Positions 22,937 through 33,180 of a stretch of DNA of 64,000 nucleotides are shown one piece after another. This stretch comes from Porpolomopsis calyptriformis (taxonomy: Eukaryota > Basidiomycota > Agaricomycetes > Agaricales > Hygrophoraceae), in contig OX621172.1 in NCBI GenBank assembly GCA_951640195.1, positions 1,860,001 through 1,924,000 of the forward strand, read 5' to 3'. The notes beneath the pieces were generated by a model. That model ran no database searches, was not told where the DNA came from, and was given only the letters and a program-made list of their open reading frames with translations. The stretch's first letter is position 1. The number at the start of each line of letters is the position of its first letter. A program made the translations under genes and the position numbers.

Positions 22937-24556
22937 TCAGAGTTCATCCTCAATCCGACCTTTTGATGGTGATGTGGAACTGGGCAGGGCCGCCAACCAT
23001 TCTCGAAGGAACCGATTGAACTCTTTGGGCTTCTCCAGCTGAAGCCAATGAGCGGCTTCGAGAGTCTAGAACAACTAGTGAGGTATAATAGTTGCCGTCA
23101 AATTTCGCACGCTTACCCTCGTCGTCAACTGGGGCAGGAATGTGCCAGACTTGAGCAAGGCCGAGACTTCGACCCAATCGGCCACAGGATCCTAAGGAAT
23201 TTGTCCGCGCATAAGTTCCCAGATTCGTCCAAGACAGCTTCGCACGTACGTTTAAAGGAAGGATCACCAAAACAGGTTGAGGAATCGAATGATTTCCTTG
23301 GTTGTGTGCAAACTCCCACGAGGCGTATCGGTTCTGGATGGTCAGATCTCAGTTACCGCAATTGTGGGATGGAAAGTGTACTAACTGCATGGATATAAAA
23401 TTGCAAGGCTTGAACACACGAATATGAGTGATACCCTCGCTTTCGTTGAAGAGGAACAACAAACTGTTCTCAAATCGTTGGATGCCATACTGCTCCACAA
23501 AATACTCTTCTTCATCCGGGGTAAAGAAGGGGACAGGCGGGATCTAGGGGAAATAGGTTTTTACAATTTACCCTGAACGCTTTAGAGGACATACCTCAGC
23601 AACCTCACTCCACCCACCCAAGAATGTATCTGCACTCGTCAAAAACTGAGGGGGGGTTGGACTATCGACTGTACGGAGGGTCGCCCGAACCGTCCTTCTG
23701 ATGTCTTTGTTCAGCTCCGCAACCGCTTCTGAGGTCTTCTTGTCGAAAAATAGTTGGTAGCTCAGCCGTGGGAGTGCGGGGACAAGATGCTCGATGGGGA
23801 TAAAAGGCCCAGCAGCGGAAATGTACTGCTCGTCAGACAAGGTTGACAGTTCATTAAGGGCGATGTTTGATGGGAGGGTGTTTCAGGATGCTTACAGGTA
23901 TCGTGGCTGCGACGGCGCTGAACAAATCAGGCCTCATGCGGGCTGCCTCGAAACAGATCTGAGATCCCCAGTCATGGCTACAGATGGTTTATCGGTAATG
24001 ACCCGACGAAAAGATCCTGGTTTTGACATACCCCAGGCATATTGCAGATTGTACTTTGGCATGTTCGAGAATACATGTAAGATCGCCAACCAGGTCGCCC
24101 ATGGTGCCTTGAGAGTCGCCCGGGTGCGTCGAGGAACCGAAACCGCGCAGATCGGGCACGATCAGATGATAGTCATCCTATCAGCAATGCTCAGCGGTAG
24201 CATACAAAGATTTCTTAGCTCGCACTTCAAGTTCTTGGATTTGACGCGACCATGTACTCCATAAACTAGGCCAGCCGTGGACAAGAATTATGCTGGTATT
24301 TGCAGGGGCATTCAGGTCCACATAATCTAGCAAGATTGCAAATATTAGTTAGCGAAAGGAATTGCAAATGGACCCAAAGCTTACGAAGTTTGATTTTAAC
24401 TGATTCACCGCCACGCTTCATCGCCACGCAAGTAGCGATTTGCTGAGGATATTCCCTAGGTTGAAATGATCGTTGTGCTACATCATCTGAAGCACTCAGT
24501 GCGAGTGTGAATGCTTGGAATGTGAGATAAATGAAAAGGCAAATGAAGAGATCCAT
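22937..24556 (-). CDS. Epoxide hydrolase-type alpha/beta hydrolase
   Basis: About eight short exons join into a complete soluble-epoxide-hydrolase-like protein. The start MDLFICLFIYLTF is hydrophobic and may be a signal anchor. Then come FQPREYPQQIATCV, the oxyanion motif HGWPSLWSTW and DLRGFGSSTHPGD. The nucleophile elbow GHDWGSQICF contains the catalytic Asp. The cap domain contains LPRLSYQLFF with its Tyr, followed by FFTPDEEEYFVEQYG and SWEFAHNQGNHSIPQPVL. The acid region is DPVADWVEVSALL and the catalytic His is in EAAHWLQLE. The stop at 22937 follows GRIEDEL. Family reaction: hydrolysis of epoxides to diols, used in detoxification or metabolite synthesis. All three catalytic positions are intact. 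An ATG 21 nt upstream of the chosen start is also possible. Confidence 0.88.
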
Positions 24557-25429
24557 GTGATGGCAATTTCTGGTCACGCACCTTAGCCCTCCCCCTTACT
24601 TCAGGAACGCTTACCCCTCAACTTTAGACAGCCATGATGGAGAAGAGATACATTAAAGGCTTCGAAGCCAATATCCACAAAGTCGCTAAGGAATTGCAGA
24701 GGTCGAGGACGTGAGCGACAAAAGTGCTCAAGCTACCGTCATAGAAGACTTCAACCGTGAAGGATATAAATACATCGGGCTGGGACGCGTAGGCCCCAAA
24801 GACATGGTCGCCCTCGTAGTCGTCCTGGCGGTCGGTCAAGACCGTGAGGAACTCGAGAGGACAGAGCTCGGACCAATTGACGACTCACTTCAGTCTGCTC
24901 TACCACATGTGTTGGAGGGCCCATACGTTTGGGAGGAATGGCGCTAATCCCTAGTGATTCCTTTCAACATTGGGAGTCTTTTTCGCTAATAATACCTTTA
25001 CCCAAAGTCCTCTATCGTAACAGCATGTTGTTTTCAAATCGATCTCTGTTTGCCGAAGCCACTTGGAAAATGACTGTACCACCTACCTTGTGGCTAGACT
25101 GTCCTATAGCGTGGAGCTTGCTGTTGTTCCCCAGAACAACTAATGGCTCTGCGTCGTGAGGATGTTCGTTTTTATAAAGTATGTGAATTTACACATACAG
25201 CCTCATACTTGATAATGGCTGGATTTATCAGCCTTTGACATTGCTCGGACAAATCCACTGCCTCAACCTCTTCATCCTTTCAATTACCACCACAAGTGAA
25301 ACCCAGCCAGTTCAGGCTTTGCAGATGAAGGACCACATTGTCACAGAGGTTGGTCATAAATAGAGGGAACCGCTCTCGCAGGATGGAAAATCGGTTACAA
25401 ACTGACAATTACTTCTGACTAGCGATCTC
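24557..25429. other. Intergenic region, no supported gene
   Basis: Short frames on both strands (for example plus strand 24711-24947 and minus strand 24624-24839) overlap each other and match nothing I recognise. I looked here for a lipopeptide pheromone precursor ending in a CAAX box because of the nearby receptor, and saw none by eye. Confidence 0.4.
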
Positions 25430-26620
25430 CAATTGGCCCAATCAAAAACACACCTGGCATCCCAACGTAACATACAGATGCCTGCATCAGTTTCTGATGG
25501 CGCTCTCTCACCCCATTTCCGAAGTCTGCCACCCTTCTATACCGAAGACATCACTGATGTGGCCGCAGCCATGCTATAACTCTTCAATCCTCTTCCACCT
25601 TCATCCGCTTCCTCAATCATGTCAATGAACATAAGAACCGTCTGGAGAAACTTATTGACCAGCTCAAAGAGTCGAATCGGCGTCTCGGAGAGGAGCTTCC
25701 CGACCCAGACGCATTTAATCGTGGCCTTACGCTAACTCCTCTGGGGCCAGAGGAATTGCAGCGAATCCAGCCATCCGACGCAGCCATGTCGCGCTTTCTG
25801 AGTGCTCTTGCACAAGCCAAGGAGAACTCTTGTCTCCTTGCATCCACCCAGATTGATGATGATTTCAAACTGAAACTCATGCGGCCCCTAAAACGGACAG
25901 AGGATATCCATCCAACAAACGCGAATGAGGTCTTGCCCTGCAGGGCGGATGATGGAGGTCATCGGAAATGGAGACGGGTTGGGCAGACATCGAAGCCGGG
26001 ATCTAGAGTGACAGTTAAGGACAATCTCTCACGGTGTCTTCATGCGGGAGAGAACAGCCAACGATCCGACTTTCACATGATGTCCTGCCTCGGGCGGTTC
26101 GAAGAAGAAGGGGAAGGCGACGCCATCAATTGGCTCAGTCTTGTCTATCAAGTCCCCTCTTTAGTTGATCAAACGCGGGAACCTTGTTCATTGGCTGATA
26201 TCATTGCGACGGATCCCAATCTTCTTGGAATACGCTTCAAGCTGGCGCATCAGCTCGCTATCTCACTGCAACGGTACCATGCCATTGGATGGCTTCACAA
26301 AGCCTTCAACAGCTCTAACATCCTGTTCTTCATGGTCCGACCACTCAAGAATTTGATCTCCAAGAGCCTTATATCATCAGATTCGGATTCTCGCGACCCA
26401 AAAAGGTCGATGCTACTGAGATGTATACGCGCTAGTTGCATCATGCTCGAGCCCGCGCATTAGACGACGCTGCCGAACATTAAATTAAAGAGCAATTCCA
26501 CCATTCCCCGAAAGAAAGAGAGGAGTGGATGAGAACGCTTCAAGACAATGCTGCCGATCTCGGACCATTGGTGGGGAGATTTACCAAGATGCCGTTGGGT
26601 GGTGTTTACTTCTAAGTTGT
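25430..26620 (+). pseudogene. Relic of a HeLo/kinase-type fungal protein
   Basis: A frame with helical, charged content (FIRFLNHVNEHKNRLEKLID, QLKESNRRLGEEL) opens at about 25551. It continues to a kinase-like segment (IRFKLAHQLAISLQRYHAIG, then WLHKAFNSSNILFF) at about 26240-26330. That segment is typical of the degenerate kinase module found with HeLo/HET-s-like prion-inhibition domains in fungal incompatibility proteins. Directly after NILFF the expected continuation (QEPYIIRFGFSRPKKVDAT) is in another frame and soon reaches TAG. Further helical sequence (KEREEWMRTLQDNAADLG) follows after more stops. The N-terminal part is also split: a frame ending EDITDVAAAM breaks just before 25580. At least two frameshifts make a functional product unlikely. 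Intron-mediated rescue cannot be fully excluded. Confidence 0.6.
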
Positions 26621-26906
26621 AAGGATGACAAGGAGGTTATGAGAGGGTTTGAGAACAACGTTGAAATACCATTAGCTTCTCTGCACGTATAAGGAATACC
26701 AAATCAACATCCAGCATCTTGTCCTCGCGGTCCGATAGAGATCCCAGACGAGTACACTTGCTAGGGTCTCCAGTAAAAGTTTCGGTATTTTGCCTATTTG
26801 TACACGGGTATTAATAATAGCACAGTAACTACAAGCCATGAACAATGCTCGAAACACGATGAGTTCAGACAAAAATGGTCAAACTCGATGGCTTATAAAG
26901 GGATCT

Positions 26907-28201
26907 TCATTCGGGATTGAACGGGCTGGGAAAGTGAGGTTGCGGGCTTTGACTCCAAGTCGTCATGCCAAACGGTGGTATGGATGGCAATAGGTAACCT
27001 GCTGCTAGAACTGACAGCAGGACAAAAATGTAAGCAAAAGATGGCAGGTGGTTCAACGGCACGTACTCGGAATGACGTGTGGGCATCTCCAACCAGAACC
27101 TTTCTGGCGGCTTCTGTCTGGGTACCTTGGTCTTGAGCCAAACCCCAAATTTGTAATACTCGGATATCACCTCTAGGCTGGTGCCGAATAAGAGGAAGAA
27201 AAGAAATGCGGCACCGGGGACACCCCACCACAATAATCGAAAGTACATCAAGCCCGTAGAGCCTAACACGATTGTTGGAAGTTCTACAACTGTAGAAATG
27301 TCTTGGTGAATGAGTTTCCAGGTGGGCAGGGGGGAGGAGCCAAGTTGGAGAAAATATTTCATAGCCAGGAAAGTCCAAACTGTGGCCCAGATGCCAAGCA
27401 GCATGCTCAATGCCATTAACCGGTAATATTGTGCGCTAGATAGACCAGCGTTGCGTGACTTGAGATGGGGCGAGAGGCTCTTGGCGTTCATTCTCTGGTT
27501 CCTTACCAAGTGGTATAAAGCGGCGCCTTGAGAATGGTGGTCAGTTGGGGGCAGCAGGGATTAAGATGTTGCATACATCCATAGAGGAACGCCGCGAGCG
27601 ATAACAGAATCGGTAGAAAGAAAAGGATAAAAACTGCGACGTAGGAAGTGAAAGGCTTTGAGTAGCAGCCAAAATTTTCGGCAATGATAAAGCGAAAAGC
27701 CTGAAGACAGTAAGCTACACAGAGCCGTTGTGAGCAGATTTGTATTATAGAGAAACATAGATGGTCAGCTTACAGACAAACATGAATATGCAAGGGACTC
27801 CGAAACACATTGCAAGCTCGAAAATTTTTCGATGGGATTGAAGGGATTTCGAATTGACGAGACGACCAGATGAAATGAACTCAAGATGCTTGCAAACACA
27901 CAGGGCCGCGGCAGGAAGTGCTATGACTGCACCATCTCTGAGTTTAATCGCTGGGAACGGGGGTTGAGAAGGCAATGAGTCTGGTAATAATATTGAACAC
28001 ACTTATATCGCACCAAACCGGTGCGGAGTTGAGGACGTTTCCGTCCCAAATGAAGGCGTTAATAGATACAACGAGACAATATTGGAATAACCAGAATATC
28101 ATCGCGATGGTGGCTATATTTCTTGCCCGTATTTGTCGCGGTAGAGGGATGAGGACCAGGATTGTTGCGGTGAAGCCCGCGATAGGATGCTCAGGATACA
28201 T
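26907..28201 (-). CDS. STE3: STE3-type pheromone receptor (seven-transmembrane GPCR)
   Basis: The ATG at 28201 gives MYPEHPIAGFTATILVLIPL, the usual short N-terminus and first helix of fungal STE3 receptors. Then come IATIAMIFWLFQYCLVVSIN and NSAPVWCDI. An intron (donor GTGTGT, acceptor CCCAG) restores CDITIKLRDGAVIALPAAAL followed by CVCKHLEF. A second intron joins to QAFRFIIAENFGCYSKPF, the conserved Q-x-HRFxIxExxGC region, and FILFFLPILLSLAAF. A third intron leads to AALYHLVRNQRMNAKSL and YYRLMALSMLLGIWATV. Helix 7 is near LMYFRLLWWG. The tail is short and ends with a further hydrophobic stretch and PSPFNPE. Family role: binding farnesylated peptide pheromones and signalling through a G-protein to the mating MAPK cascade. 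Whether it is the mating-type-determining receptor or a non-mating paralogue cannot be told from one haplotype. Confidence 0.92.
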
Positions 28202-28832
28202 GGCAGCACACGGGTTCGTCGAGAGCAAAGAAGTGAAATGTTCTGGGCATATTTCTTGTTTAAAGAGGTCAATGCGCCGCCCACAGACGCAGAAACGGAG
28301 CGCCCACAATATTGTAGAATCCTTGGCCAAGCCACAGCCGGTAAGCCTGTTGTCTATGCTCCTCCAACAGGCCGAACTTCACCCCCTGTGCCGAGAACCC
28401 GTTCCTGATGCGCCCAGTTTCACGCCACGGAGGTTTGACAGGCCGAGTAAATTGAGTCATACCTGCGGTCCTTGGGTGGCGATTTCGAGAGAGTAATCTG
28501 TTGGTCACGGCGAGAACTGTCCCATCTGAACAAGCACCCAGCGGATGGATGGCAACTCGTTGGAGAAAGTGGTGACATGCACTCTACAAACTGCTTGTAT
28601 ATTAGGTGAATGTGCATGTAGGTTGAGTGCGAGGAACAAACCTAGTGACTTGATATCCCGGGCGCAAGCTATATGAAAATCATGGTGTCCTGTTCGTGAA
28701 TGCGTTCGCTACCCAGCAACGCCAAATTTCATGGACGATTACAAGCTAAATTCTGTTGTGCGGTGTTCGTCAGAATGAAGAAATGAACGGAAGACGACCG
28801 GGACCTTTTTTTAGTAACCCTGTCATCGCCTG
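28202..28832. promoter_or_regulatory. Divergent promoter region between STE3 receptor and complex I subunit
   Basis: No gene is supported. A minus-strand frame (28420-28617) ends in CQTSVA, but its Cys is not at the CAAX position. The 630 bp must contain promoters for both flanking genes. Confidence 0.4.
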
Positions 28833-30571
28833 ATGCCCAAACCCTCCCCCGGTATGTCTTTCACCAGTCTTTGCAACTTCACTCTAACAGTGTTGCCGTA
28901 GTAACATTGCATACCCTCCGCCCGTTTACACGCTCTCTCGCAACCGTCGCTCACCCACCCGTTCGTCGCTATGGCGGACTCAAGGACCAAGACCGCATTT
29001 TCACGAACGCATATTGCAGACACGATCACGGTCTCAAGGGTGCTCTCGTACGTGCATACTCTCCATACTTTCCTACCTTTCCTCACTTTCAAACCAGTCG
29101 CGCGGAGACTGGCATCGTACAAAAGATATCCTTTTGAAAGGTGACTCTTGGATCATTCAAACTATCAAAGGCTCTGGTCTTCGCGGTCGTGGTGGGGCAG
29201 GTTTCCCCAGCGGGCTCAAATGGAGCTTCATGAATAAGCCTGGCTGGGAGAAAGACCCCCGGTCCGTCCTTTCGCCTCTTTCTTCTCGATACATTTCGAC
29301 CCCTTCTCCCTCAGACCACGTTACCTGGTTGTCAATGCTGACGAAGGCGAACCCGGGACCTGCAAAGATCGCGAAATCATGCGCGGAGATCCACACAAGC
29401 TGATCGAAGGCTGCCTCGTCGCTGGACGCTCTATGAATGCCACCGCCGCATACATATACATTCGGGGGGAGTTCTACCAAGAGGCTTCTCACGTTCAGCA
29501 GGCCATCAACGAGGCCTATGCCGCTGGCCTTCTGGGCAAGAACTCCTGCGGATCTGGTTACGCTTTCGATGTTTACTTGCATCGTGGGGCTGGAGCATAT
29601 ATATGTGGAGAAGAGACCGCGCTCATCGAAAGCCTCGAAGGAAAACAGGGTAAACCAAGGTTAAAGCCCCCGTTCCCGGCCGATGTTGGACTTTTCGGTT
29701 GTCCGTCCACGGTGGCCAACGTGGAGACGGTCGCGGTCGCGCCTACTATTTGTAGACGGGGAGCTAGCTGGTTTGCTGGCTTCGGGAGGGAGCGGAATGA
29801 AGGGACCAAGTTATTTTGTATCAGCGGCCATGTCAACAACCCTTGTGTAGTGGAAGAAGAAATGAGTATCCCTTTGAAGGACTTGCTGGAGAAACATTGC
29901 GGAGGCGTGAGGGGCGGTTGGGATAATTTGCTTGGCATCATCCCTGGGGGTTCCTCAGTGCCCGTCCTACCCATTGACAAGTGTGCCGAGGTTCTGTAAG
30001 CGCGAACGATCTGGTATTTCTTCTCGAGCGCTGACACCCACTATGAAGCATGGATTATGATTCTCTTAAAGACGCTCAGTCAGGTCTTGGCACAGGTGCC
30101 GTCATCGTTATGGATAAGAGCACAGACATCATAGCCGCCATCGCCCGTTTTTCTCGTTTCTACAAACACGAATCCTGTGGACAGTGCACGCCATGTCGAG
30201 AAGGCACCACATGGATGATGAACATGATGGATCGTCTTGTCGAAGGCAGAGGACATCAACGCGAGATTGATATGCTTCTCGAGCTAACGTACGCCCATGT
30301 CTCTCTCATCGTTCATATTTCCAACCCCCAAAAAACTTCCTGCAGAAAACAAATCGAAGGCCGAACCATTTGTGCCCTGGGCGATGCTGCAGCGTGGCCT
30401 ATCCAAGGCCTAATGAGACATTTCCGCCCAGTGGTCGAAGAGCGCATCGCGCAATTCCGCGCGGCTAATGGGCCAGTATTGTTTGGTGGGGAGTTGAAAA
30501 GTGGACTAGATGGTGAGCTCGCAATACCAGATAACATGGGGGGAAATTTGGAGGAGGTAGCGAGGGTGTAA
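28833..30571 (+). CDS. nuo51: NADH:ubiquinone oxidoreductase 51-kDa flavoprotein subunit (complex I)
   Basis: The first exon (MPKPSP) joins by a phase-1 intron (donor GTATGT, acceptor GCCGTAG) to an Arg/Ser-rich mitochondrial presequence ([15 protein letters not shown]). The mature protein follows: [13 protein letters not shown], the NADH/FMN-binding [36 protein letters not shown] and the [13 protein letters not shown] region. The 4Fe-4S ligands are [10 protein letters not shown] plus a final Cys in [12 protein letters not shown]. About six small introns interrupt it. This subunit binds FMN, oxidises NADH and passes electrons to the iron-sulfur chain on the matrix side of the inner mitochondrial membrane. 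All key ligands are present. It is divergent from the STE3 gene and convergent with the next gene. Confidence 0.96.
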
Positions 30572-30731
30572 TTGTAATGGTTACCCTTCGAATCAGTCGA
30601 ATTGATACAAACATGAAAGACTTGATTTGATCTTTATTTCCACAATGCTTGTCTGCTGAGAAACTTATTTACATCATAGAAACGTCAAAGTCTCAGTCTT
30701 TTTGGAATGAAAATTAAACGGGCTTAGATTG

Positions 30732-32492
30732 TCAGGGAGTCTGACCAACTCGGGTGCGAAACGGGGGCGCCGACATGTTCTTGGCTTTCTTACTCTTCAT
30801 CAGTCCGGGCATTTGGGTGGGATCTGGAACGGCAGGGCGCCGTGGCGACGATGCTACCGCCGGAGGGACTGTTGGCGATATCATGTACAGAGGTATGGCT
30901 TGGTGCATCTCAGCGTGACCACCTACGCTACTCGGCTGACTGGGAGGTGTAAGGATATACAACGGTTGAGGCAGGGGATTGTACGGAAATGGTGAGTAAT
31001 TGTGTGGGTATCCAAGAAACCGAGGTGAATCCGAGCGCTGGCTGCTGTGGCCAGAAGCCCTGACCCTGTGCCCTTTATCTCGACTGTTGTTTGGAGAGGT
31101 TGGGACTGAGCTTGATGCGCTCGTATGTCGAACGCGACGGCGATCGTGAGTGTTCGCATTAGCGGCAGTCAGATTACTAGTGTCTGGATTAGGGATTCGC
31201 GTGGGATTTCGGCCTCCATTAGAGGATGTGAGAGGGCCAGCATCACTCATGGTTCTAGGTTTTCCCCTTTTTCGGGAACTTTTGGGAGTGAGATGGGGAT
31301 TGCTTGGATCAGCGGATGTAGCTCGAGCAAATTCGTTGGGATTATGATGGTCAATCGGACTGACTGGGCTTGCGGAAGATGATTCTCCAGAAGAAAAAAG
31401 GTCGAGAGAATGTCGGGGATGAAAATACCACGAGGAAGCGGGGATCTTTTCAGTAGGTGGACGACCGTCGCTACGCTTTCGCGCGACGTAGACTGATGTT
31501 ATGCGAGATGAAACCCACGGGAGACGATGTAGGCTTTTGAAAACTCTTGTGATCCCAAGACGAGGAGGGGAAGAGGGTTCGGATGGCGTTTTTAGGGAAG
31601 ACTCAGTTTGAGTAGTGTCGGAAAAGAGACCCGATGGCGGCGGGGTAGGGTTCAGTAGGTCTGCAGCGAACCCAGGACCAGAAGCGGGGGTATTATAATG
31701 GACGGCTGGCGCTTCTGAGTCGGATTGGTAGGTTGCGTTCGTATCAGAGTGAGCCATCATCATCTGTAAAGCAGGATGTATCACAGGTTGCTCCGGGTTA
31801 GTGTCGTAGTAGTATTGAAAGCCGTAGTTGGGAGAATCGCACTCGCAGGAGTCACGAGCAGCCATGTCGTATGGATTGTAAAAATTGGAAGGAATGGCTG
31901 TCGGTGGAACTTCCATCGAAACTTGCGGTGGCTCTTGGGAATAAGTAGCCACGGGTTCGACGAAGGCAACTTGCGAGCGAACAGTTGGCACCTCAACTTG
32001 AGAAGTGCGAAAAGGCATTAAACCAACATTATTAGCGGCTCCGGATCTTGAAATCTGATCATATTCGACCGTGTTATAGCGTGGTGGCCCAGAACCTTTC
32101 CTCACAACCTTCGGTAACTTCTTGAGGCTATTGAGGAATCCACCCACAAAACCTCTCTGTCCCCCTTTTCGCTTATCCAGGTCCACTTGCGAATGGTCAA
32201 CGACAGAATCCAGGTACAAGGAATTGACATTGATTGTCATGCGTTCCTCCTCTTCCGAGGGATTGTGTGCTTCTGAATATGTAGCAGCTCCAAAACTTGC
32301 AGATGCCGTGGTCAACACAGGTTCAAGAAGTCTAGCTTTATGAGGGTTCGGTTGCGAAGTGTAGGTCCATGGTGGAGTAGCTTCACTACTCAATCTTGAG
32401 GGCGGAGGGGTAGATTCTTGAGAACCCGTTCGGCTGCTGTCGACAGACGGATGAAAAGAAGGATGACGACGGCCATCTCTAATTTCTGACAT
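30732..32492 (-). CDS. Uncharacterised Ser/Pro-rich basic protein, single exon
   Basis: An unbroken 586-codon frame runs from ATG at 32492 to a stop at 30732. I recognise no domain. Most of it is Ser/Pro/Asn-rich and predicted disordered. Two structured-looking amphipathic basic segments resemble each other: NSLKKLPKVV at residues 121-130 and KSLHRLPWVS at 319-328. A Tyr/Asn-rich part lies around 205-235, a cluster of phosphorylatable SP/TP sites follows, and the C-terminal quarter is basic (RKRGKPRT, HDRRRVRH). No signal peptide or convincing membrane span was seen. The long intron-free frame in an intron-rich neighbourhood argues for a real gene. A cortical, membrane-binding or nuclear role is possible, but nothing in the sequence settles it. 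Confidence 0.7.
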   Translation of the reverse strand: MSEIRDGRRHPSFHPSVDSSRTGSQESTPPPSRLSSEATPPWTYTSQPNPHKARLLEPVLTTASASFGAATYSEAHNPSEEEERMTINVNSLYLDSVVDHSQVDLDKRKGGQRGFVGGFLNSLKKLPKVVRKGSGPPRYNTVEYDQISRSGAANNVGLMPFRTSQVEVPTVRSQVAFVEPVATYSQEPPQVSMEVPPTAIPSNFYNPYDMAARDSCECDSPNYGFQYYYDTNPEQPVIHPALQMMMAHSDTNATYQSDSEAPAVHYNTPASGPGFAADLLNPTPPPSGLFSDTTQTESSLKTPSEPSSPPRLGITRVFKSLHRLPWVSSRITSVYVARKRSDGRPPTEKIPASSWYFHPRHSLDLFSSGESSSASPVSPIDHHNPNEFARATSADPSNPHLTPKSSRKRGKPRTMSDAGPLTSSNGGRNPTRIPNPDTSNLTAANANTHDRRRVRHTSASSSVPTSPNNSRDKGHRVRASGHSSQRSDSPRFLGYPHNYSPFPYNPLPQPLYILTPPSQPSSVGGHAEMHQAIPLYMISPTVPPAVASSPRRPAVPDPTQMPGLMKSKKAKNMSAPPFRTRVGQTP

Positions 32493-32834
32493 TCGATTGC
32501 GTAACTGTAAGTCGGTGGAAGTTTGGGGGTGGAGAGACGATCTCGAAGACGTGAATGCGAAGCCGCAGGCAAAGCATAGCCACGGATTTTTTTCATTTTG
32601 GAAGTATCCGGTCTTTCATCGAACATGAGGTAGAAGCAATGCAATGTGTCCAGCTGCGCAAGATCGAGTTTGTGTCGGAAATTACAACGAGCGTCGGAAT
32701 GGAAGAGATTTCCTCTGAGGTACATACCGAACAAATTTACATGCTTGGGAGCTAAGCAAGGAGGTCGCCGTATGCGATCACAGTGTTAGGATGAGATAGA
32801 GGCGGCGATCACGTGCATCACCTTTCACCCGCTC
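32493..32834. other. Divergent promoter between the Ser/Pro-rich gene and DAD4
   Basis: Roughly 340 bp separate the two divergent start codons. Coding-like frames on either strand here are short and unrecognised. I see no clear TATA box. Confidence 0.4.
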
Positions 32835-33157
32835 ATGGACAATCCACATGCCGAACGACAAGCGGTGCTATTGGAACGCATCTTGAAGAATACGGTGAGT
32901 AAATACCTTCCTCTCCCCATTCAGAGCCTCACAGGACCAAGTCAAAATGCACAGAAATGATTCTCGAGCTCAACCATTGTCTAGAGGTTATCTCAAGCAA
33001 CAATCTCACATCTACGAAATTGACACTTTTGCAGGAAATCCTTCGCGCAAATACCTCCGTCAAGACTGCCGCCGATTTGGCTGTAAAGTATCGCAAAAAT
33101 GTACAATACAATATGGAGGCTACAAGAGGAAATGACTTGGAGGAATCGAATAAATGA
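32835..33157 (+). CDS. DAD4: DASH/DAM1 kinetochore complex subunit Dad4
   Basis: Exon 1 (32835-32894) encodes MDNPHAERQAVLLERILKNT and ends at a GTGAGT donor. Exon 2 (32942-33157) follows a CCAAG acceptor, giving SKCTEMILELNHCLEVISSN and so on. It ends with KYRKNVQYNMEATRGND and a short tail. The MxNPH start, the helical LxRIxxN segment and the C-terminal VQ(F/Y)NxEAT signature match Dad4, which is about 70-90 residues long. With this acceptor the family alignment runs without gaps; the other nearby AG acceptors break the frame. DASH forms rings on microtubules coupling kinetochores to depolymerising ends. Its stop lies 23 bp from the end of the convergent WDR24 gene. Confidence 0.88.
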
Positions 33158-33180
33158 AGTGGAAATTCTATCAAAAGGTT

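Noticed and set aside
28420..28617. Candidate 65-residue pheromone precursor on the minus strand ending YSACQTSVA
   Set aside because: The cysteine is six residues from the end rather than four, so it is not a CAAX box, and there is no typical precursor N-terminus.
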